Origin: Isoetes taiwanensis
Lineage: Eukaryota > Streptophyta > Lycopodiopsida > Isoetales > Isoetaceae
Assembly (NCBI GenBank): GCA_021234155.1
Contig: JAJEKV010000110.1
Coordinates: forward strand, 2,012,338-2,076,337
DNA: 64,000 bases
Direction: 5' to 3'
The first letter of the stretch is position 1. Each line of letters starts with the position of its first letter. The notes beneath the pieces are model-generated. The model had not been told where the DNA came from and did not search any database. It was given only the letters and a program-made list of their open reading frames with translations. Below, piece by piece: positions 22,700 to 37,000 of the stretch. Both the position numbers and the translations under genes were made by a program.

Positions 22700-23929
22700 T
22701 ATGAATTTCATTGTTGTTTTGCTTTATGCGTTATGCTATAGAATAGGGGTTTCTCCTTAAGCGTTTTAGGTTTAATTCATCGTGACATACACATTAATTC
22801 GACAAATCATGTTCATTTATGTTTATTAAGCTTTGAAGAGCTAATTCAACAAATCATGTTCATTTATGTTTATTAAGCTTTGAAGAGCTTAAATATATGC
22901 ATCAAGTAATGCCTACATATTACATATTCATGAAGTTTATTGTACGTTGGATTGTTTTTGTTTTAACATGCATCTCCATGTCTATCTATGCAACATATGT
23001 AAGTTTTTGTTTTAATATGCATCTCCACGTCTATCTATGCAACATACATATATCTGGTAAATTATTGAATATCGTAATTTGACATTTTAGGCACATGTTT
23101 GTGATTTTTTGTTAATGGGTGTTTTGTAAGTTCTTAGAATAATGAAAGTGTTTGTCTTGCACTTATTTTGTATATGCATGTTAATATAGAATTGTAGCAA
23201 GATTCTTAATGTAGATCAATGGCTTTGCAATTCATCACATTGCTGTATTTTCTTTTCTTACTACATGGCAGATATGAGACACATTTGTATCTTGCCTCCC
23301 CAGCAGAATCAAAGTAATAAAAAACCACCACTAATTCTGCAAACAATCAAACAATAAACAATATCTAAGTTCAAGGGTGGCCTCTATCAGTAGCTGCAAC
23401 ATTATATTGATCTGCCAGAGGTCTCCGGATCCTCATTCATTTCCTGTTTGATAATTCGTTTATGTAAATAGCTACGTAGTCATGGATTTGCTCTCCTGTT
23501 ACTCAATAAAGACTTAAACCACCTGCCCATAAATTCTAGTGGTATCATCGATTGTGATTGAATTGGTTTTCATGGTAGCTATTATTGATTTCTATTGGCA
23601 TTTTACATTCACATATCACATAATCTGCTCGAGGTGAGGGTTAGCCCTCTAAGTAGTTAGGCTACTTTGGTGTAACACCTGCCACAACAATTGGAGAGCA
23701 GAGTTAGCCCATTTGCTGTTGATTTAAGCTTTTTTAGCTCTAGAAGTAAAGGATGCTTGGAAGGCCTTCCATAATGGTAACATCTAGTGAGCTCGGCTTT
23801 TGGAGGAAGCAATCTTAAGGGGTAACTTTTATCGGTAGACTCTGTTATATTTCTGGGATCTTTTGATGTTGATCGATCTTTTCCACCACAATTCCTGCTT
23901 GTATACCTGGCATATGCATTAAGCATTTT

Positions 23930-24463
23930 GTCCTTAGAGGTTTTTCAGTGATTTGGCGTGGATTTTTGGCCAGATTTAATAACGAGTAATTCATTATTAC
24001 AGCTGCAACCAGTGTGCAAATCAACAGGCCAACACAGGTTGCAGCAAGAATTATTCTTGACACATTTAACCGCTGATACACAGTCTGAAACTTATCTATA
24101 AATGATTCTGAAAATGGGTCTCCAGCTTGTATAAAAAGATGCATTTCTTCTAAGACACGTTGACATGTAGTTTCAGAGGATTATCTTCAGGAATCAAACT
24201 CAATGCAGAATGAATCAGCATCTGATTCTCTTTTTGTTCTCCTTATACATTTGCTCACTTCACTGCAGAACTCCAGGGTGGGCCAAGCCATTATCTTAGT
24301 ATTCCTTCACAATTTCAAATAATGACTCACTGGCCCAGATTTGGCCACTTCTTCATCCACCTCAAGGAAGGTAGCAGTCGCATCCTTCCAGTGAATCAAA
24401 GGGAGGCCAGATTCTTCTACACCCTTTCCTAAGCTAATCAATGCCTTCCATGTCCTGTACTTA
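23930..24463 (-). pseudogene. UPF0496 family pseudogene, unit 2
   Basis: Same gene remnant as at 2827-3360. It keeps the conserved FDSLKD, LEFCSEVSKC, AGDPFSESF and membrane blocks, the same frameshift and the same stop codon. It adds small indels of its own: one lost G near 24180 and extra bases near 24232 and 24283. These break the long open stretch further. Confidence 0.7.
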
Positions 24464-24769
24464 AGATTTTAATCAAATTTTGAACATCTGGATCAAGTGC
24501 ACAAGCTTTTTGTATCAAGTACAAATTAAGTAAGGCCAGCAAAACTGAAATTCAGATTATCCAAGGGATGTGGACATTGGCTATGGTAATTTTCCATTGT
24601 CAAAAGGACTGCCTATTTTGAGCGTTCCAAGTGAAGCTTAATCTACTAGCAGGTTATGAGAAAATAACTTGACGATGAACATGACATAGAACAAAAAATG
24701 ATGAACTAAAAATGTTTGTTAGGCTGTGCTACAACAACCTGTTCCATAGGCCAAGCAATATTATAGATT

Positions 24770-25960
24770 TCATCCCTCTCTGGCACCTAGGAATTCCATG
24801 CTCATTTCAGCCTTTTTTATTCCTACTTGCTGTTGAAAATAATTTGGGAATACTTTGCTCGTTTCAAGAGCATAAAATTGGCATCCTAATCCAGAGCCAT
24901 TTTCCTTATGGGGACTAGTAATATATTGCCATTCACTAGTGGACGGGCAATAGGCTATTACAGAAGGAGGTTTGCAGTATTGCAGAATAACTAAACCATG
25001 CACAGATGAAAGCTTGCATCCCTTATGTTTCCTAGCTAGCTGAAAAGTGGAATGCAATTTGAAGATATATTCATCCTTCTCTTCATGGACCGTCCACACT
25101 TGTAACATTAGGGAAGATGCTCCAAGCAACATCAACTTCCTCTCATTACCAAATAGGAAGAAAGAAAAACTATTCGTGGCCTCCAGTTCAATGAAACTGG
25201 CCTTCTTCTGCACAATTTTCCTGGTATAAAGATTAAATGCTACAACTGCAACCCTTCTTCCTCTGATTTTATCAAAAAATAGAGAAACTGGTGTAGAATC
25301 AGAAAAGACTCCCTTATAATTCCCTTCAGACGGTCATAATATTTCCATCTCCATCCCCTGGTAGAGGTAGATACATAATCTAAAACCATGTCGTACCCAC
25401 AAAGGACAATCAGAGTGTAACTGTTTGTCAATGAATCATAATTGAAGAGCAATCTCTCTAATACTTTTACAAATTTGAGGAGGTCCCATAAGATGAGCTT
25501 TCACACTTAAGTTGACAGGATCGACGATGTAGAATTCATGCAGTGACGGAAAGAAGCAGAGCATTCCGTTAGAATTAATCACTCCAATTCGACCATTCAC
25601 ATTCCCTCCAAGTTTGAACATTTTCATCAAATCCGTATCTGACGTGTTCCAGCTCGATGATGGAACAAGAAACTTCTGCCATACTTGGCAGAAAGAAGAA
25701 CAAAAAAGAACAAAGTTTTTGCCGCATGCTGGTTGCAGTTGCCAGAATGCTGTGGAGCGAACAAGGTGGTACCATTTCCAAGAGGTTAGAGAAAAGCTTA
25801 CCACGTCGAGTATGGAATTCACTCTGAGAAGCACCATCTCCAGAATTTCATCCGGAAGCGTTATCCGCATCGCCAGAGAAGCCGCCTGCCTCCTCCTCTG
25901 CCGTTCCATCTGCCTCTGCATCCGCCGTTCCATCTCCTGCCCTAAGTAGGAAAAGGTCAC
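24770..25960 (-). CDS. F-box protein gene, unit 2 (frame broken at two other points)
   Basis: Collinear with 3667-4861, with the same start, Arg/Gln-rich N-terminus and F-box. Here a CT-repeat is two bases shorter near 25455, ending the first frame after 174 residues, and one T is missing near 25315. However, 24770-25213 and the junction that is broken in unit 1 are in frame. The lesions differ from unit 1, which suggests the underlying gene is intact or that indel errors are common. Confidence 0.7.
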
Positions 25961-26055
25961 TAAAAGACCTGCTTAGTGAAATTTGTTTTTGCCCTTTTAC
26001 GGAAAACTACCAATAATTTGCAATAATATTATCGCTAAGTGCAACCTTTTTCTTG

Positions 26056-26355
26056 TTTTTTTAAGTCAACCATTGGATGCAATAAACTACGTACAATTAA
26101 AACCATTGGATGACGTGGATAATGTAATCTACAGTGAACCCATTGTGGCACATCACACAGAGGCAGGCCTGAGATAAGAACGCGAATCCGGCCTGAGATA
26201 AGAACGCGAATAACACAGGGAAATCCAGAACAGAAATCCGGAATAGAAATTTAAAGCAAGCATGGAACACGCAGTCATGGCTACCGCGATCCAGGATCCA
26301 GGTCGGGAATCGAACCTCGTAAACGCTTTTACCAAAGAAGAAGAACCACCTAGGC
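26056..26355 (-). mobile_element. tRNA-derived SINE-like element, unit 2
   Basis: Same element as at 11637. The B box is intact at 26306-26316. The A tail (seven A on the minus strand) directly follows CTTG of the F-box upstream region, giving the site without the 6.67 kb segment. Confidence 0.5.
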
Positions 26356-26485
26356 ATGGGCTCTACGCCCATTCTACTCTATTCGGCAAAGCCGATCCGG
26401 AGCCATGCTACCCAGGAGAAAATCCGGCCCAGATAATGCCAAATCCTGCAGTAGATGCGGCAGCTGGAAGACCCAGATGCAACAG

Positions 26486-27530
26486 ATGGCAAAACTAGAT
26501 GGCACAAAACTAGAAGGAACCCGACCAATTAAAAAGAACTCGCGGGTAGCACAAAAGGGGAAGGATTCGTTACATAAAGTGGAGGAACTGAGGAAAGAAA
26601 AAGTGGAGGAGGTTTTAACCTTGTTGAAATGTGCTTATTATATTGGTAAGGAAGATCTTGCTTATAGAAAGTTTGGTTCTATGTTACATCTTATTAGAAG
26701 TTGTGTTACATCTTATTAGAAGTTGTGGATCATATGCTCCAACGATGTATAATGATGATAAGGCTTGTAGCTATTTTATAAAATGCATCAACAAATCCTT
26801 ATTGCAGAATCTGCTAGAGAACATTAAAAAAAGCCCTTGGTTTGGAATAATGGTTGATGAGGCAACTGATATTAGTGTCTGAAACATCCCGACCGTTTAT
26901 GTTACTTACTTGGATAATTTTCAGCCTAAGATGTCATATTTAGGCTTGTTGTCATTATTCAGCCGATGCGTATACCAAGCAAATCTATGACGATTGTTAA
27001 GAAGCTTTGGAAGGTGAATTGGAGTTGAGTAGAATGATTGGGTTTGGTTCGGATGGGGCTAGTGTTATGACCGGGTGCGTGAATCAGTGTGGCGACTAGG
27101 TCAGGGTCGAAGAGTATAACCCTTTATGACATCCATACATTGTGTTGCACATAGAACCAATTTTGTGTAGAATCTGCAGACTAAACAACCGAGTTGTAAG
27201 CCTATGTGTGAGAAGATTGATAAGTTGGTTAATGGGGTCAAAGAGTTATTTTGCACGTAGTGCCTGAGGGGAGCTATGTTAAGGGAATTGGAGGAGGAAC
27301 TTGCTTACTCAACTTTGAGGTCGGAATCTATTTCAACAACAAGGTGGTACGGCGCATACCATGCGCTTGAGAAGTTATGTGAATGCTATGAGCCCGCATC
27401 TTTCGGTTTTCAAAGGAAATGATGCTTTGCATATATGATCGATTGAGGGAATTCAAAGTTGTTTATGTATTACATTTTTTAGTCGATATTTTGCATCGCT
27501 TAACCACGCTGAGTTGTGATTTTCAAAGGA
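26486..27530 (+). pseudogene. hAT transposase N-terminal part, unit 2
   Basis: Collinear with 12060-13099. The upstream frame is best seen here (MAKLDGTKLEGT through AYRKFGSMLHLIRSC), followed by the same frame-shifting 22-bp duplication. From 26878 the frame breaks repeatedly at positions that hold CAG or CTG in unit 1 (26878-26895, 26955-26990, 27078-27110). The conserved SDGA and HCVAHR segments remain readable. Confidence 0.8.
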
Positions 27531-30500
27531 CTAGAACGAAAGCCGCGGCGATGCCTGCATTAGTCGGGACGTGTGTTATGGTGGTTGTAATGGAGTTTGT
27601 AAGGAACAAAATGTTATAGATTTTCCATGTCTATAGATGGATCAAAGTGTGAAGATGTGAAGTTTAGTTTGCATGATTAATGTTGAAATGGATAATCCGC
27701 TCAGTTGCATCCACCTCAACCTAGCTTGTAACAACCTCCCTACTATGTGCAATGGTGAACACCTCATCTCACATACTTAAAAATGGGTGCTCAATAGGTG
27801 GGGAATAAGAGGAGAAAGATTTATATATTTAGAGTCATGTTTGAAATAATGGCGATCTAGAAAGACTAACTAACTGCCTTAAAAGGAATCTATAATGACA
27901 ATATTTCAGGTTGAAATTATTTAAATGGTTCCTCCCGAAAGAATCTAGGATGACAATATGAAAGGCCGGATTATTGAAATGGCAAAAGCAAATGATTTCA
28001 ATATTTCGTGGTTGAAATTATTAAAATGGTTCCCCGAAAGAATCTAGATGACGATATGAAAGGTTGGGATTATTGAAATGGCAAAAGCAAATGATTTGCA
28101 CGTAGCCAACTTATGTTTAGAATATGGGGACACAACAATTGTAACGTGTTTGGTGAAAGTAGTCCTTATGGTTATTGGAAGGAAGTTGTATTGAATATGC
28201 AATCTTAAATAGACAATTTTAAGGTCCATGGAGATTGCCATTTTTTTTTCCAAGATCCAATTTTGTTTGTCAGATATTACAACCCCCCTAGATATCTGAT
28301 TATATGATTCCCGTTAAGGGCACTTAATTCTTCACGGGCGGTTTATCCTTAATCTGAGCTTATGCACGCTAGATGCCAATGCTTGTAAATTACACAATCT
28401 CCTAATACAACATCCCCAAATCAAAGTGAATACAAAAGAGTTGTCATGATCTTACATAGGAACAATCGAATGAAACTGGCTGTTAGCTGGATACAAAATA
28501 TCACTTATCTCCTACGACAAACAATTCATGACTTCACAATAAACGCTATGATCTTACATAAAAAGGATTAAATCCAACAGTGCTGGACCCGGGCCTCTTT
28601 TATCAACAAATGGCCCGAGTTTTATTCCACATTCGCAATTATACACATCACCAAGGGAATCAGGATCAGTTCAAACTCTAAAATGGAGTATTGCCTTTGC
28701 CTTACACCATTATACCAAATGCAGGCCTTAGTTTCTTCATGGTTAAAACCCCAAATAAGTCGGGTCTCGCCAATTTATTTGCACTTGATATTGGCAACAT
28801 ATCTTCTCGTGAACCACCATCGTGCATGTTCCTACATGTTACCGGAGAGAGTGTTCCTAAGCACTGCACCAAACGCACCAATATTAGCATACGAAATGGT
28901 AATAAGGAAAGGCGTCGGTAAGCAATGGAAAAACTCGCTCATCGCCCTTCACCCTTTATTTTCAGCAAGAATATATTTATCTTAACCCGGCACACAATAC
29001 AGATCCAATGGGTAGATACATGTTTGATAAGAGCTCGATCTAAGTCGAGATGTTTAATGTAACTCCAAGCACCTAGTCTAGAACTCAAATACACATTGAG
29101 AAGCTTAACAATAATGGGCGATATTTTCAAACGAATGAATAAATATGGCCTCATAATGTCCCCCATACACTTTACCAAATCAGGATCATAATATGAAGCA
29201 ACAAAATAGGCCATACAACCACTATCCGCCATATGCAATAATAAAGGTTAAATATCCGAGCATACTCGAGCCTTATTGGGCTTAGTAAGTTAACAACATG
29301 AAATAAACTATGTAAAACCACAAGGCCAACAATATTTAGGTCAAGTTATACTTAACCCAATATGCGGATGTACCGCCATTAAAGAGCACGGATCCTAAAC
29401 TATTATGAGCGCGATAAGCGTTGCGGTCGCAATAACTGACTCGGTCGCTCACATGGTTCAAATCACTGGGGGTAACATCTTGGCGGAAGTTAAGCCGGAT
29501 GTACCTTAGCATCGATAAGATAAACAATTATCCCGCCTACATAATCTACGAATGAAGTTCGAAGTACAAATGAAGTTCTCTGCAGGATACCAAAACCGTA
29601 TTTATGAGGCATTCATACACAATTTAGGATGCTAACCCATTATAAAGAAGATTATTTTGTACCGGCTTTTAAATTTGATGCCAACAAGAATAGCCAAGCA
29701 TAGAATCTAAAAAGCATGTCTTTGAACCTTTAAAGTAAAGAGAGCGTTATAGGGCAATCTATTAATTCCTATAACACATCCGAAAATCATCATAAGTTAA
29801 TCCCGAGAGGCTAAAAAGAAGCTAAATAGAAGAAAGAGAGAACCGATAAGCAAGGCTTCTATTGATTTATCTGAGGGGATCTTCCCGCTTATATCGAACA
29901 TATTAATCCAGATAATCATTTCTTGGCATAAATTCCTTGCCAAGATAATATCTTCTAGAATATCAAAGCTTCATATACCAACTCAGATGGAGTCGCTCCA
30001 AAGAACAACTTTTTGTTTTTGAGCATTTTGTATTTCGGCCAGCATACAAGATCTCAGCCAAGATTATGTTTGTATGCTTCATTCGTCAGTCATAGACTAC
30101 ATCAGGAGCACCGAGGGCCATAGATCTTTGCTGCAAAGCTATGGGCTACATAAAATAGGGCATCGGGCTGCTCCAAATTTGAACCGGACCCTTATAGATC
30201 AGAGCTATGCTTTGATTTTCGAATTTGCCTCTATCTTCAGATCTCCATTTGCAGATGCTATTTCAGATCCACAACAACGGATCAACATAAAAAGGGCAAG
30301 TGAAAAGTGGCGCCATTTGCCGCTCCAGAGCCAAAAATAGAGCCCAAATATCATTAAGCCCTGTTGTTCTACCATTGTCCCGCTTTTATATAACGAAAAT
30401 GTATTGCTTGCTTGCATCTCTTAATCAACTGCACAAAAAACGTTAGCTACTATACACCTCTCTCTAATTCTTGATCTCACTTATGGGTGGCAAAGAGTAT

Positions 30501-32604
30501 CAAGCGGCATTTTGGTTAGAGAAAAGTAGTTGGGAGTCAAAAGTAATGAGAATACAGACCTGTATCATTACTTGATGGGATTTTTATTACTTGATGGGGG
30601 TAATATGACGTTTGAAAAGCAAGCAATGCTAAAGATCCAAGGAGATTCAGAACATGCAGGCCATATCATTCTAATCTGGTAATAAGTTGTTCTTCGATCT
30701 TCAAGGTTAGAGCAAGTAGAAATGCAGATGGAAGCATGAATAATAGTTACAAATATAAATTAGGCCGCATCATTTCAAACACTGAAACATGCCCAAGAAT
30801 GCATTCATTGATATAAGTGAGACTCCAATAACAATGCATGCATTGATATGACTGAGACTTCGATAATTCAGCCAACTGGTCTACAACTAAATGACAATGC
30901 AAGGTTTGCTAAATTAGGTGCTTGCAAAGAAAAGAGACTTTAGTTAAATAACATGCAAAAATAACTGTTGTATCTTGACTTACTTTTCCATGGGAAATCT
31001 GTGGCGACCGGACTCCAAGGATGTAGAGTGGAAAATCCTGATTGAATTTTTGTTGGTGGCCCTTGGACCATTTGTAATAAAAAAATGATATGCTTCAAGA
31101 GTTCTCTTCAATATAGGTACTTGTTAGATATTCGATTCACATACTTCTCCCTGGTTCCGACCATATCTTGAATGCCTAAGTCCCGCACAAATGTCATATT
31201 TATGTGATATCAATGAGAAGGCATGGATTCTGCAAGCATATCCCTCATTTGCTTTAAATTTGAGCTCAGTTTAACAACTTCCTATTTTCAAACAAATTTA
31301 GAAGAGAGATGTTTGCTATAAGATGCAAGAATTAGAAGCATTCGGAAAACAAAAGGTGGCCTGTGTTTATCTTTTTGTGAAGTCGATGCTACTTGAAAGA
31401 GAAACGAAAACGCTTTGTAGGAATGGGTTAAGCAACCGGAAGTTAAAATCAAAGAATAGCAGGATACTACTTCTAGGAAAAGGAGAAAGCATGTACAAAA
31501 TCTAAGTAAAACCAGAAATTCCGAATCTTTAAAATGGAAGTACTTGCCCAACAAATGGGTTAAGAACAATCCATGTACAAAGTAGTGGTCTTCTTACTAA
31601 TTTTGAGAATGTATCATTTGAACCTTTGCTACTCTAGCCTGATTGATTGCTAGCCGAAAGGTAAAACGCCTTTGATGGAATCACCGATAAAACATGTTAG
31701 AAAAATACTTCAAGACCTTCAAAATGTAGCCACATTGTAATATACCATGTAAAGGGTCTATTAACCATAGATGTGCGGCACTCCACCTTAAATTCAAAAT
31801 CTTGCATGAAATTTTTAAGTCAAACGAGAACAAAAGTATTGTAAAAGCAAATGCAAAGAAACGAACCTTGTGATGTGGCTATCCAATGAATCGTTTTTCT
31901 TCCTTAAAGATTATCTCTAGTTACAAACAATGGAAAACCTTCAAAGATTGGTAAGCTTAAAACACCGGTGAGTGAGTAAAAGATTTACTCTTATTTCACT
32001 TGAATTCCGGTGCCCATCGCATTTCGAATATCCTCAAGTGTCTTTCTAGTTCGACTTTGAACAGATCCGGATGTCTTGTACTTCGGTATTGCCGGTACTA
32101 CAAAGAAAAAAGGAGAAAGCGAGTACATGAGCTTGTAAATGAGGAAAAACGGAGTACATGAGCTTGAAAATGAGGAGAAAAGAGCACCAATTCAAGATTT
32201 ATTAAGAAGCTCACATTTGTGCAAGCTCCCTTACCTTTTCAAGATTTCACGCTTCTTTTGCAAGAAAAATCGTATTGTAAGAATTGTAAGAATGGGAAAA
32301 ATTTAGATTGATAATATTGCCTTTGTAACGAATGCGGAATAAACGCACTGTGGCACACATGTTTGATGCTAATAGGGATCAATCATTGACGCCATAGCCA
32401 CAAATAAACTTAAGGCGGGATACAAACCTTTGTAAAGGAGCCATAGCCGGGTCCGGCAATACTTAAATTCAAATAGCAAGTGGAAAGAGACAAATTCAAA
32501 AATAGTCCCGAAGGGGACTTCATAGCGAAAGGAACGTAACGATCCGGGGTTATCGCGGCTCCTCCAAGACAAACTTCAACACCTTCCCAAAATAAAGAAG
32601 AAGA
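27531..32604 (-). mobile_element. Helitron in hAT, unit 2
   Basis: Same insertion at the same A-T site (AGGA before, TTGGGTGG after), 5,074 bp. It keeps CTAG and the TC start. The 3' hairpin is broken (GCCGCGGCGATGCCTGCA). The captured exon at 30984-31182 has lost its AG acceptor (CTG read as CCG on the plus strand). Confidence 0.9.
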
Positions 32605-33520
32605 TTGGGTGGATGTGACATCGATGGGTAGTCTTGTGAATGGCATCGAAGATCAAATTGATTTGAGTTCTTGGATGAGGAAACTTGATCTAAATAGCGG
32701 TTTGAAGGACAAAAAAGGATTTCCAATCATTCCTACTTATGGCAGGGATGGATATCTTCTTTTGCCCTTAGAGGAGTCATCTAAGGGAGATATGTATCGT
32801 TCAAATCCAAATGACGGGGAGCTTTAGAAGGTAATGATCGTACCGGGCTCTTGAGTTCCAAAGTCATTTTGCTAAAGGGGTCAAGATAGCTACATTAGAT
32901 GAAAGATTCAAAGACCATGAGACTTTGTCATGCTTTTAAAATATTTTCACTGCTCATGTGCCAAGTGCAACAAAGAAAATGAAAAAATTTGGGCTGAATG
33001 AGGCTAATATCTTGCTGAAATTCTATGGAGAACCCCGTCGTTTGAGGGCTCAAATTTGATGGTTTTATAAATGCAAGATAAGTTTATGTCCTAATTCGAG
33101 AAGTTTAAGATGCAAGCAAGTCTGAGAATGGAAGGGAAAAAGCTTTTTTGGGTGCCTTTTGTCGATCATTCTTTCCCAAAAATATTGAGGGAGGACAAGT
33201 ATCTTTGAAATGGTGAAAGCTTTGCAACAAATGGTTTGGTTCAATGCTCAAACCTGCAATTTGTGAAAGAGGATTTAGCCGGATGAATCATATCAAAGAC
33301 AAATTTACGCCAATAGGGTTGAAAGTAGAGGGGGCTGATTCATGATGAGAGTTGCAATTGAAGGTCCTTCCATGGAAGTCATTGAGGATTTTAATTTTGA
33401 TGGAGCTTATCCCGAGGTTTGGAAATCTCGGTGCAAAATATCGTCATATCTTTTCTAGGAATCAAGTTCCAAAGTAACACACATAAATGTGGAGGAGACC
33501 GAGATGATGAATTTGGTTGA
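32605..33520 (+). pseudogene. hAT transposase C-terminal part, unit 2
   Basis: Collinear with 18199-19102, with many single-base frame breaks (near 32667, 32757, 32850, 33170 and 33255). The ICERGF motif is damaged (the T-A before it and C-S-S differ) but VKERGFS context remains. It stops at the same TGA. Confidence 0.8.
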
Positions 33521-33917
33521 TGAACCTATTCTTTTTTGAGACTCTTATCTATGTATCAGCTTTAGTCTTATAACAGTGCAATAATGTCTTATGTGCAATT
33601 TTCCGGATCTAAACTCTTGTAGTATTTATATCATATTTTAAGTTTAAGTACCTTGTCTTTGCTCTATTATACATCATTTTGTCTTTTTATCTATCAATTT
33701 ATATGTTGTTTCACTTGTTGCAAGAAAATTGGACATCTTGTTGTGATTTCTTGTAGGAAACAAAACTTGGTATTATGATATATTCTGAGAAATTTGCATG
33801 GTCTTCCCATTCTTTGTATGTGTGTAGGAAATTGTAGGTCGAGATTGAATTAGAAGGTTAATATAGGCAACCGAGGAAAATTTGTAGTCTAACATTAAAA
33901 AGTTTCCCTTTAACGGA

Positions 33918-34002
33918 GGTTCCATCCCCCTCGCCTCCATTTGTTCGATCCCTTGCCCTAAGTAGGAAGGCAGGAAAAGGTAACTAATACAAGACACAAC
34001 TT
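33918..34002 (-). repeat. F-box 5' region duplicate, unit 2
   Basis: Same segment as 19497-19577, more divergent here, with changes at CTG sites (CCCTGCCC read as CCTTGCCC). Confidence 0.55.
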
Positions 34003-37000
34003 CAAATAGCAAAGGAAATCACCTTGATATAAGAAAAGTAAAGCCCTTTTAGTGGGCTTTTAAGGAACCCACTTGACAACACGTAAAATTCAACACCGCA
34101 ATTTCATTGTGTTTCATCGACTAGGACTTACATGTACAAACATGTAATAAAACCTGGCGTCGGGCCGTATGCTTTACGGAGTTGAATCCTTTAACATGAG
34201 CCCGTAGTGCGAGAAGCTACTACTTAGTGTAGATCCCAAAAAGGAAAAAGAGATGATTCAAAACTAGAAAGACAAAAAATGAAGAAACTTGAAGGCCATT
34301 TTTAGTCAAACTAAACCTTCTCACCGTGTCCGCAACTTAGATAGATATGCTCACGATTTTATCTTTTCAACAAAAACAATTGCCTCATTTCCAATTGATG
34401 GTATTTGCCATGGCAGAGGCACCATTTGTACACGTACAGAAATGCCGTCCAAATTCCGCCTCGGGGAGTTTTTATCTGCCCCCGTGAAGCCAAAAGCTAC
34501 TATTTCACCATGCGAGCAAGACACAAAAAGGAACGCATGCCACATAGAGAAAAATTCCGGACTCCCCTCTTTCCTCATCCACCTACGCCCAAATCTTAGG
34601 AAAGAGATATTTTCGGGCGTTAATAAGCTTCATCGAGGTGTAGCACCTTAATTTAAACTTCTCTTTCCCTTAAACTCAACGCTAGAAATCTAAATTTCAA
34701 TTTAACACACCATTAGCATTGCAGGGCTAATGTCCCGACAAACACAAAATTGAATTTCTTCAACCATGATAACCCCAAAAAAAGAAATAAGAAAAAATAT
34801 ATTAGGGTTGAATCTCGTTACGAAGTTTTCTAGATGCCACACGGGCCTTACCATTCAACATGGGGCCTAGAATCTACCATAACCGACCTCTTCCAAGCTC
34901 AAAGCACGCATTTCTGCATTTGACACCCTGCATTTCTTTGTTAGATTTTTTCTGTGGTGATTTTGAGTCTTGGATTTGTGCATTTTGTCTTTGCTTGCTT
35001 TCGATTCAAAATGTGTCATTTTTCTTGCTACATTAATTTCTTAAATTTGCCCGGACTCTTGTATTAAGCGGATTATTCTCCAATTAATAATATCCGATCT
35101 TGAGTTTTGATTCGTTTGTATTCTTTGGTCTATTTGATGAATCTTGTCCTAAATTTGGTAGGTCTCTCGCTTCAGTTCTTGCTCTATCTATAGTTTCTTG
35201 CCTCGTATTTGTTTGTTGGAGGCGTAAATAACATCTCTGCCCTCAGGGTCCGAAGTTCAGGGAAATTGAAGGTTTCATTGCATCCGAATTGGCCGACATT
35301 TTTAAATTTAAGCCGCTTTTGCCCCTCACTATTCAAGCATAGATTCTGAGTTTTAGCGCATTTATGGACTTAGTGATCCCAATGTTCGCTTCAGTTCCCC
35401 TTTGAATGAATAAGAAAAAAAGTGGACATGATTTCGGGGATAGAGGGAACACGTGAGCAATGGATAATCAAAAGGATGAAAAGAGGGCAAATTCTCATGA
35501 CATTAATTTAGCTGCCTAATCAATCGCGATGCAACAAGGCAACTAACGCAAAGCCCACCTTCAACCAAATTTCTGTAAGATTTGGCAAGCACATGGCGGT
35601 GACAAAAAAAATTGAGATTATTCCGAATAAGACCGACTTTGACATATTTACAAATGTCTTTAGCCTCAGGGCTTAATAAAGTTAGCATACTTTAGAAACA
35701 CCTAAAGTGGCGTGCTCCTATCACAAAAGGTCGTGGCTTTTGGAGATAATTGTTCCTTCACTTTTTTCTACAAATCCCGGGTCTTAATGTGTCATGGAAT
35801 GTTCGTAAGAATTCATTTGAAGGGGTGATCTCGCGACATTTTTCCCATTGCAAGTACCGCGCCAATGTAACACTTTCTTAATGAGAAGGAATCCTTCATT
35901 CCATTAAGCTCTTCAAAGAATTTCTTCTAAGGTGAATTTAAATTGCTTTGAGTTGTGCAAAATCAGATAGATAGGTTAAAAATTGAAACACCCGTGATAA
36001 GTTTATATAGGTTAAAAACTTGAGTTGCAAGGCTATATAAAACATTACTAAGGAAGGTTAAGGAAGGTTGGAACCTCGTAAAGAAGAATAGCCAAGAGCA
36101 ATCCCACCGGACCCTAGGAAATCGAGAGCTCCATCCGGCCCCGTCATCATAGGTTCGCTATGCTTACGGATCAATTTCATGGCAACCATGGCGCAGGCTA
36201 TATAGCATACAAGATGATACATGAGATAATATTGAAACCATATAAGCATCCTGGTTTTGTTATCGACTCACTCTTTTTCCTTTTGCCTTGCAAAAATTGT
36301 AAACGAATTCTTTCTAAGAATGTCACATTAATCTTACACCCGCTGCGAGACTTACTCTTCTTTACGCCAATTCGGGGCCTTCCCCGAGAATCAATTAAAA
36401 GTGGAATCGGTTTTGAAGACGGTTTGAAATTTCTTGATCGCAAATGTAGCATCCACCGATTGGCGACCCACCGCTTAAAATGTGACAAAAAGGACTTGAT
36501 AGTTTCATAAGTCCGGATGCCATCTTAGGATGAGTCAAGACTTCCGGCTCCATGAAAATTGATCTCGGGAACTCATGCAACGTAATTCTTTTCTTCGGCG
36601 AACTCCGCCTAATCCCTCCATGGTTCGCCATAGCGAACCGCCATGGAGCTCCCGAAGCCAATAAAATATTTAAGTGAACTCCCAGAAAGAGGCTACTTAA
36701 TGTCGGCCCCTAATCCGGAACCCGGCTTGATCTGCAAAGCGGAACTCAAGCACCCTACTTCTAGGAGAAAGTGATGTACTCTCGGCCTTTTTTTTCAAGG
36801 AGTTAAACCATTGTCCTAAGTGCCATAAAACAATGAAAGCGTATGCGCGCACTCTAGATGTAATGATTAGTACATTAATTGAAATACCCACAAAATCATA
36901 GCAAAACCTTAGTGAAAAGCGTACAAAAATACAAAAAGTAACCCCCAAGGAGATTTTTACTTCCTTTGAACTACACCTATATAGAGGATCATGTTGGGGT

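Larger units (their letters stand above)
21138..35544. repeat. Tandem array unit 2
   Basis: This is the second head-to-tail copy, 14,407 bp. It is nearly identical to unit 1 up to about 25980, then lacks the unit 1 private segment and continues with the SINE-like element, hAT and Helitron. From about 26300 on it differs from unit 1 mostly at CAG, CTG and CG sites, apart from clean patches such as 30000-30360. A 16-bp deletion near 23130 and loss of one copy of a 10-bp repeat near 21635 are private to it. Confidence 0.95.

Noticed and set aside
26300-34000. Repeat-induced point mutation as the cause of divergence
   Set aside because: That process gives C-to-T changes. Here CTG and CAG change to CCG, CGG, ACG or longer strings with length change.
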